DNA of 64,000 bases, taken from Clostridia bacterium (GTDB lineage: Bacteria > Bacillota > Clostridia > Oscillospirales > Acutalibacteraceae). The DNA lies in the NCBI GenBank assembly GCA_017430535.1, contig JAFRMR010000003.1:372001-436000 (forward strand). Direction: 5' to 3'. Shown here piece by piece: positions 1-8,201 of this stretch. Positions within the stretch are counted from its first letter, which is position 1; each line of letters begins with the position of its first letter. The translations under genes were made by a program, and so were the position numbers. A model generated the notes under the pieces. The model saw only the letters and a program-made list of their open reading frames with translations, was not told where the DNA came from and ran no database searches.

Positions 1-1004
1 CGAAGTATGCGGTTGAAAGCGAGCCTAATAACAGGGTTTCAATTGCCACGCCTCTTACTGTTAATATGACAGATAAGGTTGGTATAAATCTTTGTTATGG
101 TACAATTACCGAAAAAGTTGCCGGATATCAGAAAGATACAAAAGAAGTAGATATCTATACATTTGATGCTCCCAAGGGATATATTTCCTTTACGATGTTC
201 AATGGCAAAAAGGTAAGCGGTTCTGATAATGGTAATTATATTTTCAGACTTTATCAATACAGCAAAGAAACTTCTCCTAAGCCTCTTCTAATTACATCCG
301 TTACTCTCTCAGCAGATAAAGATGTTGATTATGGTCCTGAAATCGGCACAGATGCAGATAGTTACATTCTCCAAGTTGAAGGAGCAGACAATGCAACCGG
401 AAGCTATGGAATAGAGATTTACGGCAAGAAAGATGATGCTTCAGAGTCCGAATACAACAATTCCTATAGTTACGCTGATGAAATTAAAAACGGATCTAAA
501 TTATATGCATCAACCTCTTCCAAAGATGACAAAGACGTTTTTACTGTGAAAACCACTTCATCAGAAAGCAGTAAAATAATTCTTTCATCTGCTTCATCCA
601 CACCTAAGGGCTCATGGTGTGCAAGCATTCAGACATCTAAAGGCGAAGAAAAAGCCACTTTTAATTTCGGAAAAGAAAGCAAAGAATACTCCTTTGCAGA
701 CCTTGCCGCCGGTAAGTATTATATAGTTATTACACCTACCGGTGAATACACATCAGAGCTCTATACTATTAAAGCTGAAAAAGTTACACCCTCATCCCAG
801 AGCCAGACTTCAAGTGAAGACGGATTCTTTGCAGGCATAAGAAAAGCAATACACGAAATGGGCTGGAAAGAATGGTGGTCAAGCAACTTTGCGTTTATGA
901 AGGAAATCGACTGGATGACCACTATCTCCTCATTATTCCACACTCTTAAGCCCTTTGTAACAATATTCAAGGACTTTATAAATACTCCGTCCGATCCTCA
1001 GTAA
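1..1004 (+). CDS. Secreted repeat protein, 3' end only (pre-peptidase C-terminal-like modules)
   Basis: The reading frame is open from base 3 to the TAA at 1002-1004 with no upstream stop, so the true start lies before the window and about 334 residues of C-terminus are seen. The sequence reads as two beta-rich modules of about 110 residues, each with a D-x-D-x-Y/F-T or D-V-F-T strand, Asp/Ser-rich turns and a closing G-K-Y-Y-I-V or S-Y-I-L-Q-V-E strand, as in bacterial pre-peptidase C-terminal (PPC) modules of exported enzymes. A Ser/Gln linker then leads to an aromatic, amphipathic tail (W-K-E-W-W, then two hydrophobic helices) ending in S-D-P-Q. No catalytic motif is visible in this part, so the enzyme, if any, is upstream. 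Export and surface role are inferred. A strong terminator follows 14 bp after the stop. Confidence 0.7.
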   Translation, partial: KYAVESEPNNRVSIATPLTVNMTDKVGINLCYGTITEKVAGYQKDTKEVDIYTFDAPKGYISFTMFNGKKVSGSDNGNYIFRLYQYSKETSPKPLLITSVTLSADKDVDYGPEIGTDADSYILQVEGADNATGSYGIEIYGKKDDASESEYNNSYSYADEIKNGSKLYASTSSKDDKDVFTVKTTSSESSKIILSSASSTPKGSWCASIQTSKGEEKATFNFGKESKEYSFADLAAGKYYIVITPTGEYTSELYTIKAEKVTPSSQSQTSSEDGFFAGIRKAIHEMGWKEWWSSNFAFMKEIDWMTTISSLFHTLKPFVTIFKDFINTPSDPQ

Positions 1005-1018
1005 TCAACAAAAGCTAA

Positions 1019-1049
1019 ACACGGCAGGCCAAAACCTGCCGTGTTTTTT
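1019..1049 (+). terminator. Intrinsic terminator of the PPC-like gene
   Basis: A perfect 10-bp stem (ACACGGCAGG at 1019-1028 with its complement at 1035-1044), a 6-nt loop and a T-run at 1044-1049. It sits between convergent genes and may also stop the minus-strand operon ending at 1067, although the T-run on that strand is weaker. Confidence 0.9.
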
Positions 1050-1066
1050 AATGTTTACCGGTTTAA

Positions 1067-2884
1067 CTAACCTATATGGAATAATCCTTTGACGAATTCT
1101 ATAGGGATTTCGGAATAACCGTTGGTGCCGAATTTATCATAGAGCCAGAGGCTTATCTTCCTTAAGAAAGAAGGATCTTCATTTTTAATTTTTTCGGCTG
1201 CTCCGTATTTTACAAGGATACTGCGGAGCTCCTCTTCCTTTGCCGCAAAATCGGCCGATGTTGCAAGAGTATCATCGAGCACCGCCTTTGCGTCTTTAAC
1301 CGCTTTATCAAGCTTATCGGCATCATTGCCGCGGAGTTTTGATTTATCCAGCTTTTCGGCTGATTCAATAAGAGCCTCAATATTTCTGACATCCCTGCCG
1401 GAAAGGAACTGGGGATACCTGGGAGATGAATATACATCTTTTATATCATCGTGAGCTATCATTTCCATAGCCCATTCAAGGATAACATCATTGTGCTGGG
1501 TTAAATCGTGACGCTGGCCTTTGAAATAGAAAGTGGTATCCGGCAGAAGCCCTGCAGAAGCATCAACAACCCTGTCGGGAGAAATGTGGTTATGGTCGGG
1601 ATTGCTGCAGTGGGTATTCTTCTGAGCATAGCCGGCAGGCAGCTGCTCACCGCAGTTGGCTGCATAAGCGCCCATTGATGTAGAATCAAGCTGAATAATG
1701 AAATCACCGTTCTGCTTATTCCAGTTTTCGCCCACATTTATTACCGCATAATCATACTGCGCAACGCAGAATACGGGTATACCTCTGTCTACCAGGCTCT
1801 GAATATTATCCCTTGCGTGAAGCTGAGCCTGATAGTATTTATCGGTCTGCTCTTTTATTTTTGCCATCTCGGGAGATGAAAGGTACCTCTCGGCGGCGGT
1901 GGGGTAATCAGCCGACGGGCAAAGGCACCACATACTGGTGGAGCGGGTCATAACATTTTCAACAAGGTGCTTTACGCCCTTATTGAGGGTTGCCATAACA
2001 ACCTCATCAGGCAGAATACGAACCGCTATTTCAATAATTCTGGCGGTTTTTTCATCAAGAAGACGAAGCTCCTCAAGAAAGCCGTTATAAAGGTAATCCT
2101 TATTGAGGAAGTTTACCCTGCCGTTGAACACATCACCGATAATTATTGAGCCGTCAAGGGCGGGAACAATACACATAATCTTATGCAGGTCATCGGCTAC
2201 CTCGGGGTGATACTCCAGCATTCCGCTGAAAATGGTGCCGCCCTGGCTGATAGGAACTAAATTTACTTTTGAGTGGCCGGTCTGCTTTTTAACCATCTGA
2301 ATATAGTTATAAAGCTCATTGGCTAAATCTATGTTATTATCAAAAGAATTATAGGCAAAATAATAAATGTGGTCTGCAGGAAGATCTGAAGGATATTTTT
2401 CAAAGGGAATATGCATATTCATAAGTCCCTTTTCATACTCGCTGCACTTTGAATAGGGATACATAAACTTTTCAACCTTTACATTGCCGATGGGCTTTGC
2501 ATTAAGGTCGCAGGCGTTTATGCCGAAGCTGTCATCAATTATTGCGGCAAAAGCATCAGAAAGGCCCACATCGCGCTGAGTGGCAATAGAAAGAAGCACG
2601 GGGAAAATTGCTTTTCTGATAATCTTGCCAACCTGAAGATATGCCGGGAAGGCGGAAACTTTATTACCGTCTTTATCCAGAATAAAATTACCATTATCAT
2701 CGGTTACACACACACTGGACTGACCGAGACCCGGTATGATGATGGTGGGAAAAAACTCACAATCACCGTTGCAGGAAGCAATTTTCTCTTCTGAAGCACT
2801 TGCGGCATAAGAGGGTGTGAGGCAAACAGAGAACACCGAAAATGCCATAATCAAAGAAAGAATAACAGAAACAGTTTTTTTCAT
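1067..2884 (-). CDS. Secreted lipase-like alpha/beta hydrolase
   Basis: Exported alpha/beta-hydrolase of 605 residues. A signal peptide covers residues 1-28 (M-K-K, hydrophobic core, cut near S-Y-A-A). A strand followed by P-G-L-G-Q-S at 51-56 resembles the oxyanion-hole region of lipases, and P-I-S-Q-G-G at 211-216 is a nucleophile elbow with Ser213 as candidate nucleophile. Late Asp and His residues (H-D in a Q-R-H-D-L stretch) could complete the triad. The C-terminal third is Lys/Glu-rich helical and ends in a hydrophobic tail. A longer start at 2926 exists, but ATG 2884 has an AGGAAAGG site at proper distance, follows the PAP2 stop by 5 nt and begins directly with the signal peptide. It is a diverged paralogue of the gene at 53924-55651, sharing the elbow, an L/F-C-P-S/T segment and a S-S-x-x-Y-P-x-F segment. 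Substrate unknown; a lipid ester is inferred. Confidence 0.75.
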   Translation of the reverse strand: MKKTVSVILSLIMAFSVFSVCLTPSYAASASEEKIASCNGDCEFFPTIIIPGLGQSSVCVTDDNGNFILDKDGNKVSAFPAYLQVGKIIRKAIFPVLLSIATQRDVGLSDAFAAIIDDSFGINACDLNAKPIGNVKVEKFMYPYSKCSEYEKGLMNMHIPFEKYPSDLPADHIYYFAYNSFDNNIDLANELYNYIQMVKKQTGHSKVNLVPISQGGTIFSGMLEYHPEVADDLHKIMCIVPALDGSIIIGDVFNGRVNFLNKDYLYNGFLEELRLLDEKTARIIEIAVRILPDEVVMATLNKGVKHLVENVMTRSTSMWCLCPSADYPTAAERYLSSPEMAKIKEQTDKYYQAQLHARDNIQSLVDRGIPVFCVAQYDYAVINVGENWNKQNGDFIIQLDSTSMGAYAANCGEQLPAGYAQKNTHCSNPDHNHISPDRVVDASAGLLPDTTFYFKGQRHDLTQHNDVILEWAMEMIAHDDIKDVYSSPRYPQFLSGRDVRNIEALIESAEKLDKSKLRGNDADKLDKAVKDAKAVLDDTLATSADFAAKEEELRSILVKYGAAEKIKNEDPSFLRKISLWLYDKFGTNGYSEIPIEFVKGLFHIG

Positions 2885-2889
2885 AATCC

Positions 2890-3851
2890 TTACGCCTTTC
2901 CTTTCAGGGATTTTATATGACTGCATTTACATACAATTATTTCTCTGGCAATTATTACGGAAACAAAGCCAATTGTACCGCCCACGAGCACATCGCTGAA
3001 AAAATGAGCGCCGACCATTATACGGCTCAGGGCAACTGCGCCGGTCCAAAGTATGCTGACCGTCCATAAAACGGCTGTTATCTTTTTGGATTTTATTCCG
3101 AGCAAATCCTTAAGCATTATTATGCAGAATATCATTGAACCGCTCTGGGTATGGCCGCTGGGGAAGGATTTGCAGGCATCTGTGCTGCTGAAAAAGCTGC
3201 GCATCCATTCTTTATCAGGCTGACCGTTTAGAACATACCAGCGGGAGTAATAGCTGAAATCATTTGCATAATTCATTGCCCTGAACCGGGGCCTTCCAAA
3301 AGGTTCTTTGATAAGAGTAACGGTTATTGTTGAAAAAGCTATTGCCGCTAAAACAGCAAAGGCAATACGGGGCGCTCTTTTTATGCTTTCATCGGAAAGG
3401 CTGTTTACCGCAAAAAACTCAGCAGAGTAAGCAGAAGGGCGATAAATGCAATTTCAGCCTTCATAAAGCCCGGTGTGCCGTCAACATGGTAATGCCTCAG
3501 GTTATAATCCAGAGTATCCATTGCTACTGCATAATAAGTAGCATAAACGCCAAGCTGAAGCAGCACGGGAAGTATGGCCTTCGCCTTTTTATTCTGCATA
3601 AATCTCAGAATAAAAATAAGAAGCATCTCAAGGCTCAGCGCACCAACAATATAGGGGGCTGTGCAGCCTATGCACTCAAATAAAACACCGAAAAGACCCG
3701 TTGCAAGGTATGATCCTGCCGGGAGAGTGCCTTTTGTCAGTATCTGAGAGACCTGCAAATCTGTAAATGTTGCGGTTACAAGCAAGGCTCCGAAAATAAG
3801 TGCAAAAAGAACAATAGATATTATTGTAATATTTTTATTATTATTTTTCAT
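2890..3851 (-). pseudogene. PAP2-family membrane phosphatase, split by a -1 frameshift at a T6 run
   Basis: One PAP2 (lipid/undecaprenyl phosphate phosphatase) gene is read in two frames. The first frame, 3851 down to a TAA at 3405, gives 148 residues with an N-terminal helix and two further membrane segments. The second frame continues without a gap from the T-run at 3412-3417 and carries the family signature: K-x5-RP (K-E-P-F-G-R-P), P-S-G-H-T and S-R-x5-H-F-x3-D (S-R-I-M-V-G-A-H-F-F-S-D). The signature is complete, so the catalytic half is intact. The switch point reads AGT TTT TTG CGG TAA: T-TTT-TTG is a canonical -1 slippery heptamer and the stop is two codons further. A single missing T, a real null mutation, or programmed slippage all fit. 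It overlaps the upstream gene by 4 nt and precedes the lipase by 5 nt. Joined product about 319 residues. Confidence 0.8.
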
Positions 3852-4639
3852 TTACTGTTTCCCCCGCTGAGTTTCATCATATACTCCCAGGATTCCGCAG
3901 TTGAAGCAAACGGGTCGCCGCCCTCCCAGTCGCAATCCTGCTCATACATAATATAAGGCATTTCAAGTTCACAGGCGGCTTTATAGCACTCTTCAAGGTT
4001 TACAACGCCTTTGCCCAGGGAGACAAACTGCCTCTCATTTTTATCATTGATTATGTAATCCTTGAAATGAATTACTTTAACCCTGCCCTTCATCCGCTTG
4101 AGGATATCAATGGGATCGGCGCCGGCATAGTGAATCCAGGCAACATCGGGGATAAACCTGAAATAAGCGGGATCTGTTTCGGAAAGGAGCAAATCCATCA
4201 TGTTATAATTACTGCCGGGAAGCTTCTTAAACTCAAAATCATGGTTATGGTAATTAAAGGTCATACCTTTTTGGGAAAGATATTTACCCACTTCATCCGC
4301 TTTTTCAATGAAAGCCCTTACGGCTTCTGCGCTACCCCGGGAGCTGTCCGGAGCGGCACCTATGCCCATTGCATCACAGCCGATTGTGCGGTGCTCATTA
4401 ATCATTGAATCCAGATCAGTAAGCATTCTGTCAAAAGGTTTATGGGTAACGCAGACTTCCATATTATGTTTTTTGAGGCAGCGGGCCTGCGCTTCGGCAG
4501 GAAAATCACCGATGGCGGAAATCTGCACATCTGTAACACCCATCTTTTCAAGCCGGGAGAGGGTGCTGTCAAAATCCTCCTCGGTTTTTATATAGTCCCT
4601 TAAAGTGTAGAGCTGTATGCCCATAACAGGTTTTAGCAT
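3848..4639 (-). CDS. Sugar phosphate isomerase/epimerase-like TIM-barrel protein
   Basis: A 263-residue AP-endonuclease-2/xylose-isomerase-type TIM barrel. It opens with G-I-Q-L-Y-T-L-R, the typical first strand of this family. N-Y-H-N-H-D-F-E-F marks the middle strands with metal-binding histidines, followed by P-D-V-A-W, V-I-H-F-K-D-Y and a late Glu (Y-E-Q-D). These residues normally bind a divalent metal and move a proton or hydride on a sugar or inositol-type substrate; the family does not allow the substrate to be named. No signal peptide, so cytoplasmic. It lies 15 nt after the SDR gene and overlaps the PAP2 start by 4 nt (ATGA), which makes translational coupling likely. Its pairing with an SDR oxidoreductase suggests both act on one polyol or sugar-like compound (inference). 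Confidence 0.8.
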   Translation of the reverse strand: MLKPVMGIQLYTLRDYIKTEEDFDSTLSRLEKMGVTDVQISAIGDFPAEAQARCLKKHNMEVCVTHKPFDRMLTDLDSMINEHRTIGCDAMGIGAAPDSSRGSAEAVRAFIEKADEVGKYLSQKGMTFNYHNHDFEFKKLPGSNYNMMDLLLSETDPAYFRFIPDVAWIHYAGADPIDILKRMKGRVKVIHFKDYIINDKNERQFVSLGKGVVNLEECYKAACELEMPYIMYEQDCDWEGGDPFASTAESWEYMMKLSGGNSK

Positions 4640-4654
4640 TATTGTATCCTCCGG

Positions 4655-5458
4655 TTATACAGAAAGAAGGCCTGCATCCAGCACAAACTGGGAACCGGTA
4701 GCGTACCTTGCTTTGTCGCTTGCAAGGTAAAGAACAAGATTGGCAGTATCCTCCGGCTCAATCCAGGGAACGGGAAGAAGGTTGCCTGCGCTGGCCTCGG
4801 CAATTTCTTCGGGGGTTTTGCCTTCCATAGCGGCAAGGCCGTCATTCATAGGTGTATTTACTCCTGTGGGGTGAATGCTGACAACCCTTATATTATAAGG
4901 CGCAAGCTCAATTGCCCAGGCCTTGGTAAGGCCGGTAAGCCCCCATTTTGAGGCGGTGTAGTGGCTGAGACGGTTGCCGCCCCGAAGCCCCATTACCGAG
5001 GAGTTGTTGATAATAACTCCGCTTTTTGCCTCCATCATATATTTAACGGCGGCTCTTGTAACTATAAAGGGACCCTTGAGGTTAATATCAATCATAGCGT
5101 CCCATTCTTTATCGGTCATTTCGTGAACCTTTGCATAAGCGCAGATTCCCGCATTATTAAAGAGAATATCTATTTTGCCGAAGGCATCAATTGTACCTTT
5201 TACTGCGGCCTCAACAGCGTCGTTATCCCTTACATCGCCGGCAAAGATAACGGCCTTGCTGCCCAGTGACTCAATCTCCTCTTTAAGGGATTTGAGCTCA
5301 TCGCTGGTGCCGAACTCATAGGCTGGGTATTCTATCTTTTTTGCCACATCAAAGGCGGCAATATTTGCGCCCTCTTTTGCAAGAGCAAGAGCGGTAGCCC
5401 TGCCCTGGCCGTGGGCGGCGCCTGTAATAAAAGCAACTTTTCCGCTGAATTCACCCAT
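4655..5458 (-). CDS. SDR-family NAD(P)-dependent oxidoreductase, mycofactocin-coupled-SDR-like
   Basis: A 267-residue short-chain dehydrogenase. The cofactor motif is T-G-A-A-H-G-Q-G near residues 12-19, followed by N-N-A-G, a catalytic Ser in N-N-S-S and Y-T-A-S-K. The G-Q-G-R turn and an extra 20-residue insertion between the second strand (A-F-D) and the D-V-R-D motif are features I associate with mycofactocin-coupled SDRs (carveol-dehydrogenase type, non-exchangeable NAD). No mycofactocin genes are present here, so the resemblance only points to a subfamily. The start at 5458 has AGGAG nine bases upstream and comes 1 nt after the preceding stop; longer in-frame starts lie inside the upstream gene. 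Substrate unknown. Confidence 0.85.
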   Translation of the reverse strand: MGEFSGKVAFITGAAHGQGRATALALAKEGANIAAFDVAKKIEYPAYEFGTSDELKSLKEEIESLGSKAVIFAGDVRDNDAVEAAVKGTIDAFGKIDILFNNAGICAYAKVHEMTDKEWDAMIDINLKGPFIVTRAAVKYMMEAKSGVIINNSSVMGLRGGNRLSHYTASKWGLTGLTKAWAIELAPYNIRVVSIHPTGVNTPMNDGLAAMEGKTPEEIAEASAGNLLPVPWIEPEDTANLVLYLASDKARYATGSQFVLDAGLLSV

Positions 5459-5459
5459 T

Positions 5460-5999
5460 TCAGTTATTCTCCTTCCTGTCAATTCTGTACTCATACAGAA
5501 CTTCATCAAGATCTACTTTGCTGATGGTATTGAAAAGATTTGTGGCATACATAATACCTGCAAAGGCAAATATTGTAACTATCTGCTCATCGGTAAATTT
5601 TGATTTTAAAGCAGCGTAAATCTCATCCGGTATATTATGAGGGTCGTTATCAATGGCAAGGCCCAGGTCAAAAAGAAGCTGCTCTGTTTCATCAAGCTCA
5701 AGGCAGCCGACATCCTCGCCGCTGTCTTCAAGTATCTTGGTAAAAAACGAGCCGCAGATAAGGCAGCTGTTACCGGTGGAAATGGCATAGGAAAAAATGG
5801 AAAGAGCCCTTTCGCCTATTACGGGAACAAGCTCATCATAAAGAGTGTACCACTCCATATAGGCTTTGAAGGAAGGAACATTATGAAGCAGGGTTCGCTT
5901 CATGTTTGTAATACGGCCGTGCTTTGCAATCTGGTCGTCATACTCTTTTTTCACTTCCTGAGAAGCGGTTTCATAATCTGTCATCGGAATATAGCTCAT
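5460..5999 (-). CDS. Carboxymuconolactone decarboxylase/AhpD-like protein
   Basis: A 179-residue helical protein with the short CxxC active-site stretch of the CMD/AhpD superfamily (S-C-L-I-C-G-S-F-F, about residues 82-90) inside a helix after a Ser/Thr-Gly turn. Members of this family are either CMD lactone enzymes or AhpD-type peroxide-reducing disulfide proteins; the CxxC favours a thiol-redox role. The flanking Glu/His pattern of true AhpD is only partly present, so the specific activity is open. The start has GGAGGTG five bases upstream. It is second in the operon, 13-21 nt after the lysoplasmalogenase-like gene and 1 nt before the SDR gene. Confidence 0.7.
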   Translation of the reverse strand: MSYIPMTDYETASQEVKKEYDDQIAKHGRITNMKRTLLHNVPSFKAYMEWYTLYDELVPVIGERALSIFSYAISTGNSCLICGSFFTKILEDSGEDVGCLELDETEQLLFDLGLAIDNDPHNIPDEIYAALKSKFTDEQIVTIFAFAGIMYATNLFNTISKVDLDEVLYEYRIDRKENN

Positions 6000-6020
6000 A
6001 TGGCACCTCCTGTGTAAATA

Positions 6021-6713
6021 TCAAAAGCCGAGCGAAGCGGCAATAAATAACTGGGCAATATAGTAAAACGCAAGGTTGAACACGCGCATGGGCATTGTTT
6101 TATATCTTTCTCCACCGAAGTTGATAAGACCGAGGCACAAATCCGACTCAAGGAACATCAGAGCTCCGGCTACAGCCAGAAGGCTTGAGGTGGTTTTATG
6201 AATAATTGCGGCGGAAAGAGCGCAGGCAAACATAAACGAAAGCATCAGCGCATAAACAAGCACGGGAATTGTGAGCCTGCCGAGATTTATGCCCAAAACA
6301 AATCTGAGGGAAATAACCGCAGCGGCTGTCAATGCAAAGAGAACGAAAATCAAAACAAAATTCGGTTTGCCTGCGGAAAGAAAAGCGATAATATAGAATA
6401 TATGCCCTGCCAGGAAAAAGACTCCCCCGATAAGGGAAACTACCGCAAACACCTTTTTGCTGAAAAAGCTGTTTGTCAGGCATAAATCCCCAACCCAGCC
6501 GAGGCAGAGGCCTGTGAGAACCATAGCATTATATCTGCTGCCGGCTCCCGAGCCGATGCTGAACGCACAGTAAAAACCGAAAACCACAAATGCGGTGGAA
6601 CAAATCATTTTCCACAGAAGGGTTAATCTCTGTGTTTCGGGATAGCCGCTTTTTATAAAAGCCGGCAGAAAAACTGCCGTGAGAATAATGCAGATTACAG
6701 GCACCGTATACAA
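6021..6713 (-). CDS. Lysoplasmalogenase-like membrane protein (YhhN/TMEM86 family)
   Basis: An integral membrane protein of about 230 residues with roughly eight hydrophobic segments. It carries the YhhN hallmarks: G-D-L-C-L in one helix, F-L-A-G-H-I-F-Y about 28 residues later, and a late S-D-L-C-L. YhhN/TMEM86 proteins hydrolyse the vinyl-ether bond of lysoplasmalogens; plasmalogens are common in anaerobic clostridia, which fits. The start is uncertain: the open frame allows TTG 6731, but that leaves only about 10 nt after the predicted transcription start and no ribosome site. TTG 6713 has AGGTGA five bases upstream and is preferred. First gene of a six-gene operon driven by the promoter at 6748-6776. 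Confidence 0.75.
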   Translation of the reverse strand: MYTVPVICIILTAVFLPAFIKSGYPETQRLTLLWKMICSTAFVVFGFYCAFSIGSGAGSRYNAMVLTGLCLGWVGDLCLTNSFFSKKVFAVVSLIGGVFFLAGHIFYIIAFLSAGKPNFVLIFVLFALTAAAVISLRFVLGINLGRLTIPVLVYALMLSFMFACALSAAIIHKTTSSLLAVAGALMFLESDLCLGLINFGGERYKTMPMRVFNLAFYYIAQLFIAASLGF

Positions 6714-6747
6714 TGCAATCACCTGTTTCAAATAAAACTATAAAATT

Positions 6748-6776
6748 ATTATACTCTATATATTATGCGTATGCAA
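6748..6776 (-). promoter_or_regulatory. Sigma-A promoter of the lysoplasmalogenase-lipase operon
   Basis: TTGCAT (6771-6776) and TATAAT (6748-6753) on the minus strand, separated by exactly 17 bp. It lies directly behind the terminator of the alcohol dehydrogenase gene. Confidence 0.8.
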
Positions 6777-6777
6777 G

Positions 6778-6810
6778 AAAAAATCACAGGCATCTTTACG
6801 ATACCTGTGA
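6778..6810 (-). terminator. Terminator of the alcohol dehydrogenase gene
   Basis: TCACAGG arms at 6784-6790 and 6804-6810 form a 7-bp stem with a 13-nt loop, followed on the minus strand by a six-T run (6783-6778). Confidence 0.8.
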
Positions 6811-6825
6811 CTGAAATAATTACAA

Positions 6826-8034
6826 TCAGTTCTGAAGCTCTTTGATAAGGGCAACACACTGAGGTTTATCCATAAGCTTGGGAACAGGATAAAGAGGATT
6901 GCCTTCTTTAAGGGCTCTTTCTGCAATAATATCAATATCTTCGTCCTTGATGCAGTCAAAGCCTGTGCCTATACCCATTCTTTCGTTCATGGCTCTGATT
7001 TCGGCTATGAAAGCTTTTGCCTTTTCTTCATCTGTGCCGTCAGTTTTAACTCCGCTGATAACGGCAAGCTTTGCAAGGCGGGCATAAGCGGTTTCGCCGT
7101 AATAATCAAGCACATGGGGCAGGATTGTAGCCATTGCAAGGCCGTGAGGCACATGGTAATAACCGCCCAGATTATGGCCGATGGCGTGAACATAACCTAC
7201 ATAAGCCCTTGTAAAGGCCATGCCGGCATAGTAGGAGGCCTTAAGCATATTGTACCTTGCCTCAACATTTTTGCCGTCTTTATAAGCAGTTTCAATATTA
7301 TCAAAGATAAGCTTGACTGCTTTTTCTGCAAATTCCTCGGTATTGGCAACATTGCTTCTGCCGATGTAGGCTTCAACGGCGTGGGTAAGAGCATCCATAC
7401 CTGTTGTGGAGGTAATGTGAGGAGGAAGGCCGAGAGTAAGCTCGGGGTCAAGCACAGCATAAGGAGCACGGAGCTTGGGATCGTTTACGGGGCACTTTTC
7501 GTGGGTGGATTCATCGGTAACAACAGCGGCAAGGGTAACCTCGGAGCCAGTGCCGGCTGTGGTGGGAACTGCAAACAGAGGGGGTAATTTATGGCGGACA
7601 TGAAGCAAGCCGCGCATCTTCCTTACGGAGGTGTTGGGGTTAGCAACTCTTGCGCCGGCGATTTTTGCGCAATCCATAGGCGAACCGCCGCCGAAAGCGA
7701 TAATACCCTCGCATTTGCCTGCGATATAAGCATCCTTTGCCGCCTCTATATTCTCAATGGAGGGGTTGGGCTGCACGCCGTCAAATACAGTATATTTTAC
7801 ACCGGCTTTTTCCATCTCCTCATACATACCGTCAAGAAGATGAAGACCGGTAAGGCCTTTATCGGTAACAACAAGCACATTGTTAAGACCTTTGGATTTT
7901 ACAAAAGCAGGCAGTTTTTTTACTGCGCCGGGGCCTTCAAGAAGCTCGGGCTCTTTCCAGTTAAAGAAATTGGTGCCCATAACCAGTTTGAAGCCCATCT
8001 GATAAACCCTGTAAAATGCGTGTTTTAATGACAT
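6826..8034 (-). CDS. Iron-containing alcohol dehydrogenase
   Basis: A 402-residue group III (iron) alcohol dehydrogenase that interconverts an alcohol and an aldehyde or ketone with NAD(P)H. The dinucleotide motif G-G-G-S-P-M-D is at 115-121 and P-T-T-A-G-T-G-S-E at 157-165. The metal ligands are predicted as Asp214, His218, His283 and His297, which keep the family spacing (D-x3-H, then H-x13-H). Length is normal. The gene is monocistronic: its own promoter is at 8064-8092 and a terminator follows at 6778-6810. GGAG precedes the ATG. Substrate range cannot be read from sequence; a fermentative alcohol or diol role is likely. Confidence 0.93.
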   Translation of the reverse strand: MSLKHAFYRVYQMGFKLVMGTNFFNWKEPELLEGPGAVKKLPAFVKSKGLNNVLVVTDKGLTGLHLLDGMYEEMEKAGVKYTVFDGVQPNPSIENIEAAKDAYIAGKCEGIIAFGGGSPMDCAKIAGARVANPNTSVRKMRGLLHVRHKLPPLFAVPTTAGTGSEVTLAAVVTDESTHEKCPVNDPKLRAPYAVLDPELTLGLPPHITSTTGMDALTHAVEAYIGRSNVANTEEFAEKAVKLIFDNIETAYKDGKNVEARYNMLKASYYAGMAFTRAYVGYVHAIGHNLGGYYHVPHGLAMATILPHVLDYYGETAYARLAKLAVISGVKTDGTDEEKAKAFIAEIRAMNERMGIGTGFDCIKDEDIDIIAERALKEGNPLYPVPKLMDKPQCVALIKELQN

Positions 8035-8063
8035 AATTTCAACTCCAGTAATTATTTTTTATT

Positions 8064-8092
8064 ATTATATCACAGACAAAAAACTAATGCAA
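8064..8092 (-). promoter_or_regulatory. Sigma-A promoter of the iron alcohol dehydrogenase gene
   Basis: Minus-strand TTGCAT (8087-8092), 17-bp spacer, TATAAT (8064-8069), about 30 bp before the start codon. Confidence 0.85.
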
Positions 8093-8146
8093 TAATTGTT
8101 ATATATTAAGATTATAAATAAATCAATAATAATATAATTCAAGTGC

Positions 8147-8177
8147 AAAAACAGCGCCCCCGCTTTCGCGGGAGCGC
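8147..8177 (-). terminator. Terminator of the giant dockerin gene
   Basis: GC-rich 10-bp stem with one mismatch (8154-8163 with 8168-8177), tetraloop GAAA on the minus strand, followed by five T on that strand (8151-8147). Confidence 0.85.
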
Positions 8178-8201
8178 CTTTTTAATTTAGGCTTATTCGA
8201 C

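Noticed and set aside
4655-5999. Mycofactocin biosynthesis locus
   Set aside because: No precursor peptide, radical SAM maturase or glycosyltransferase nearby; only an SDR of similar type.
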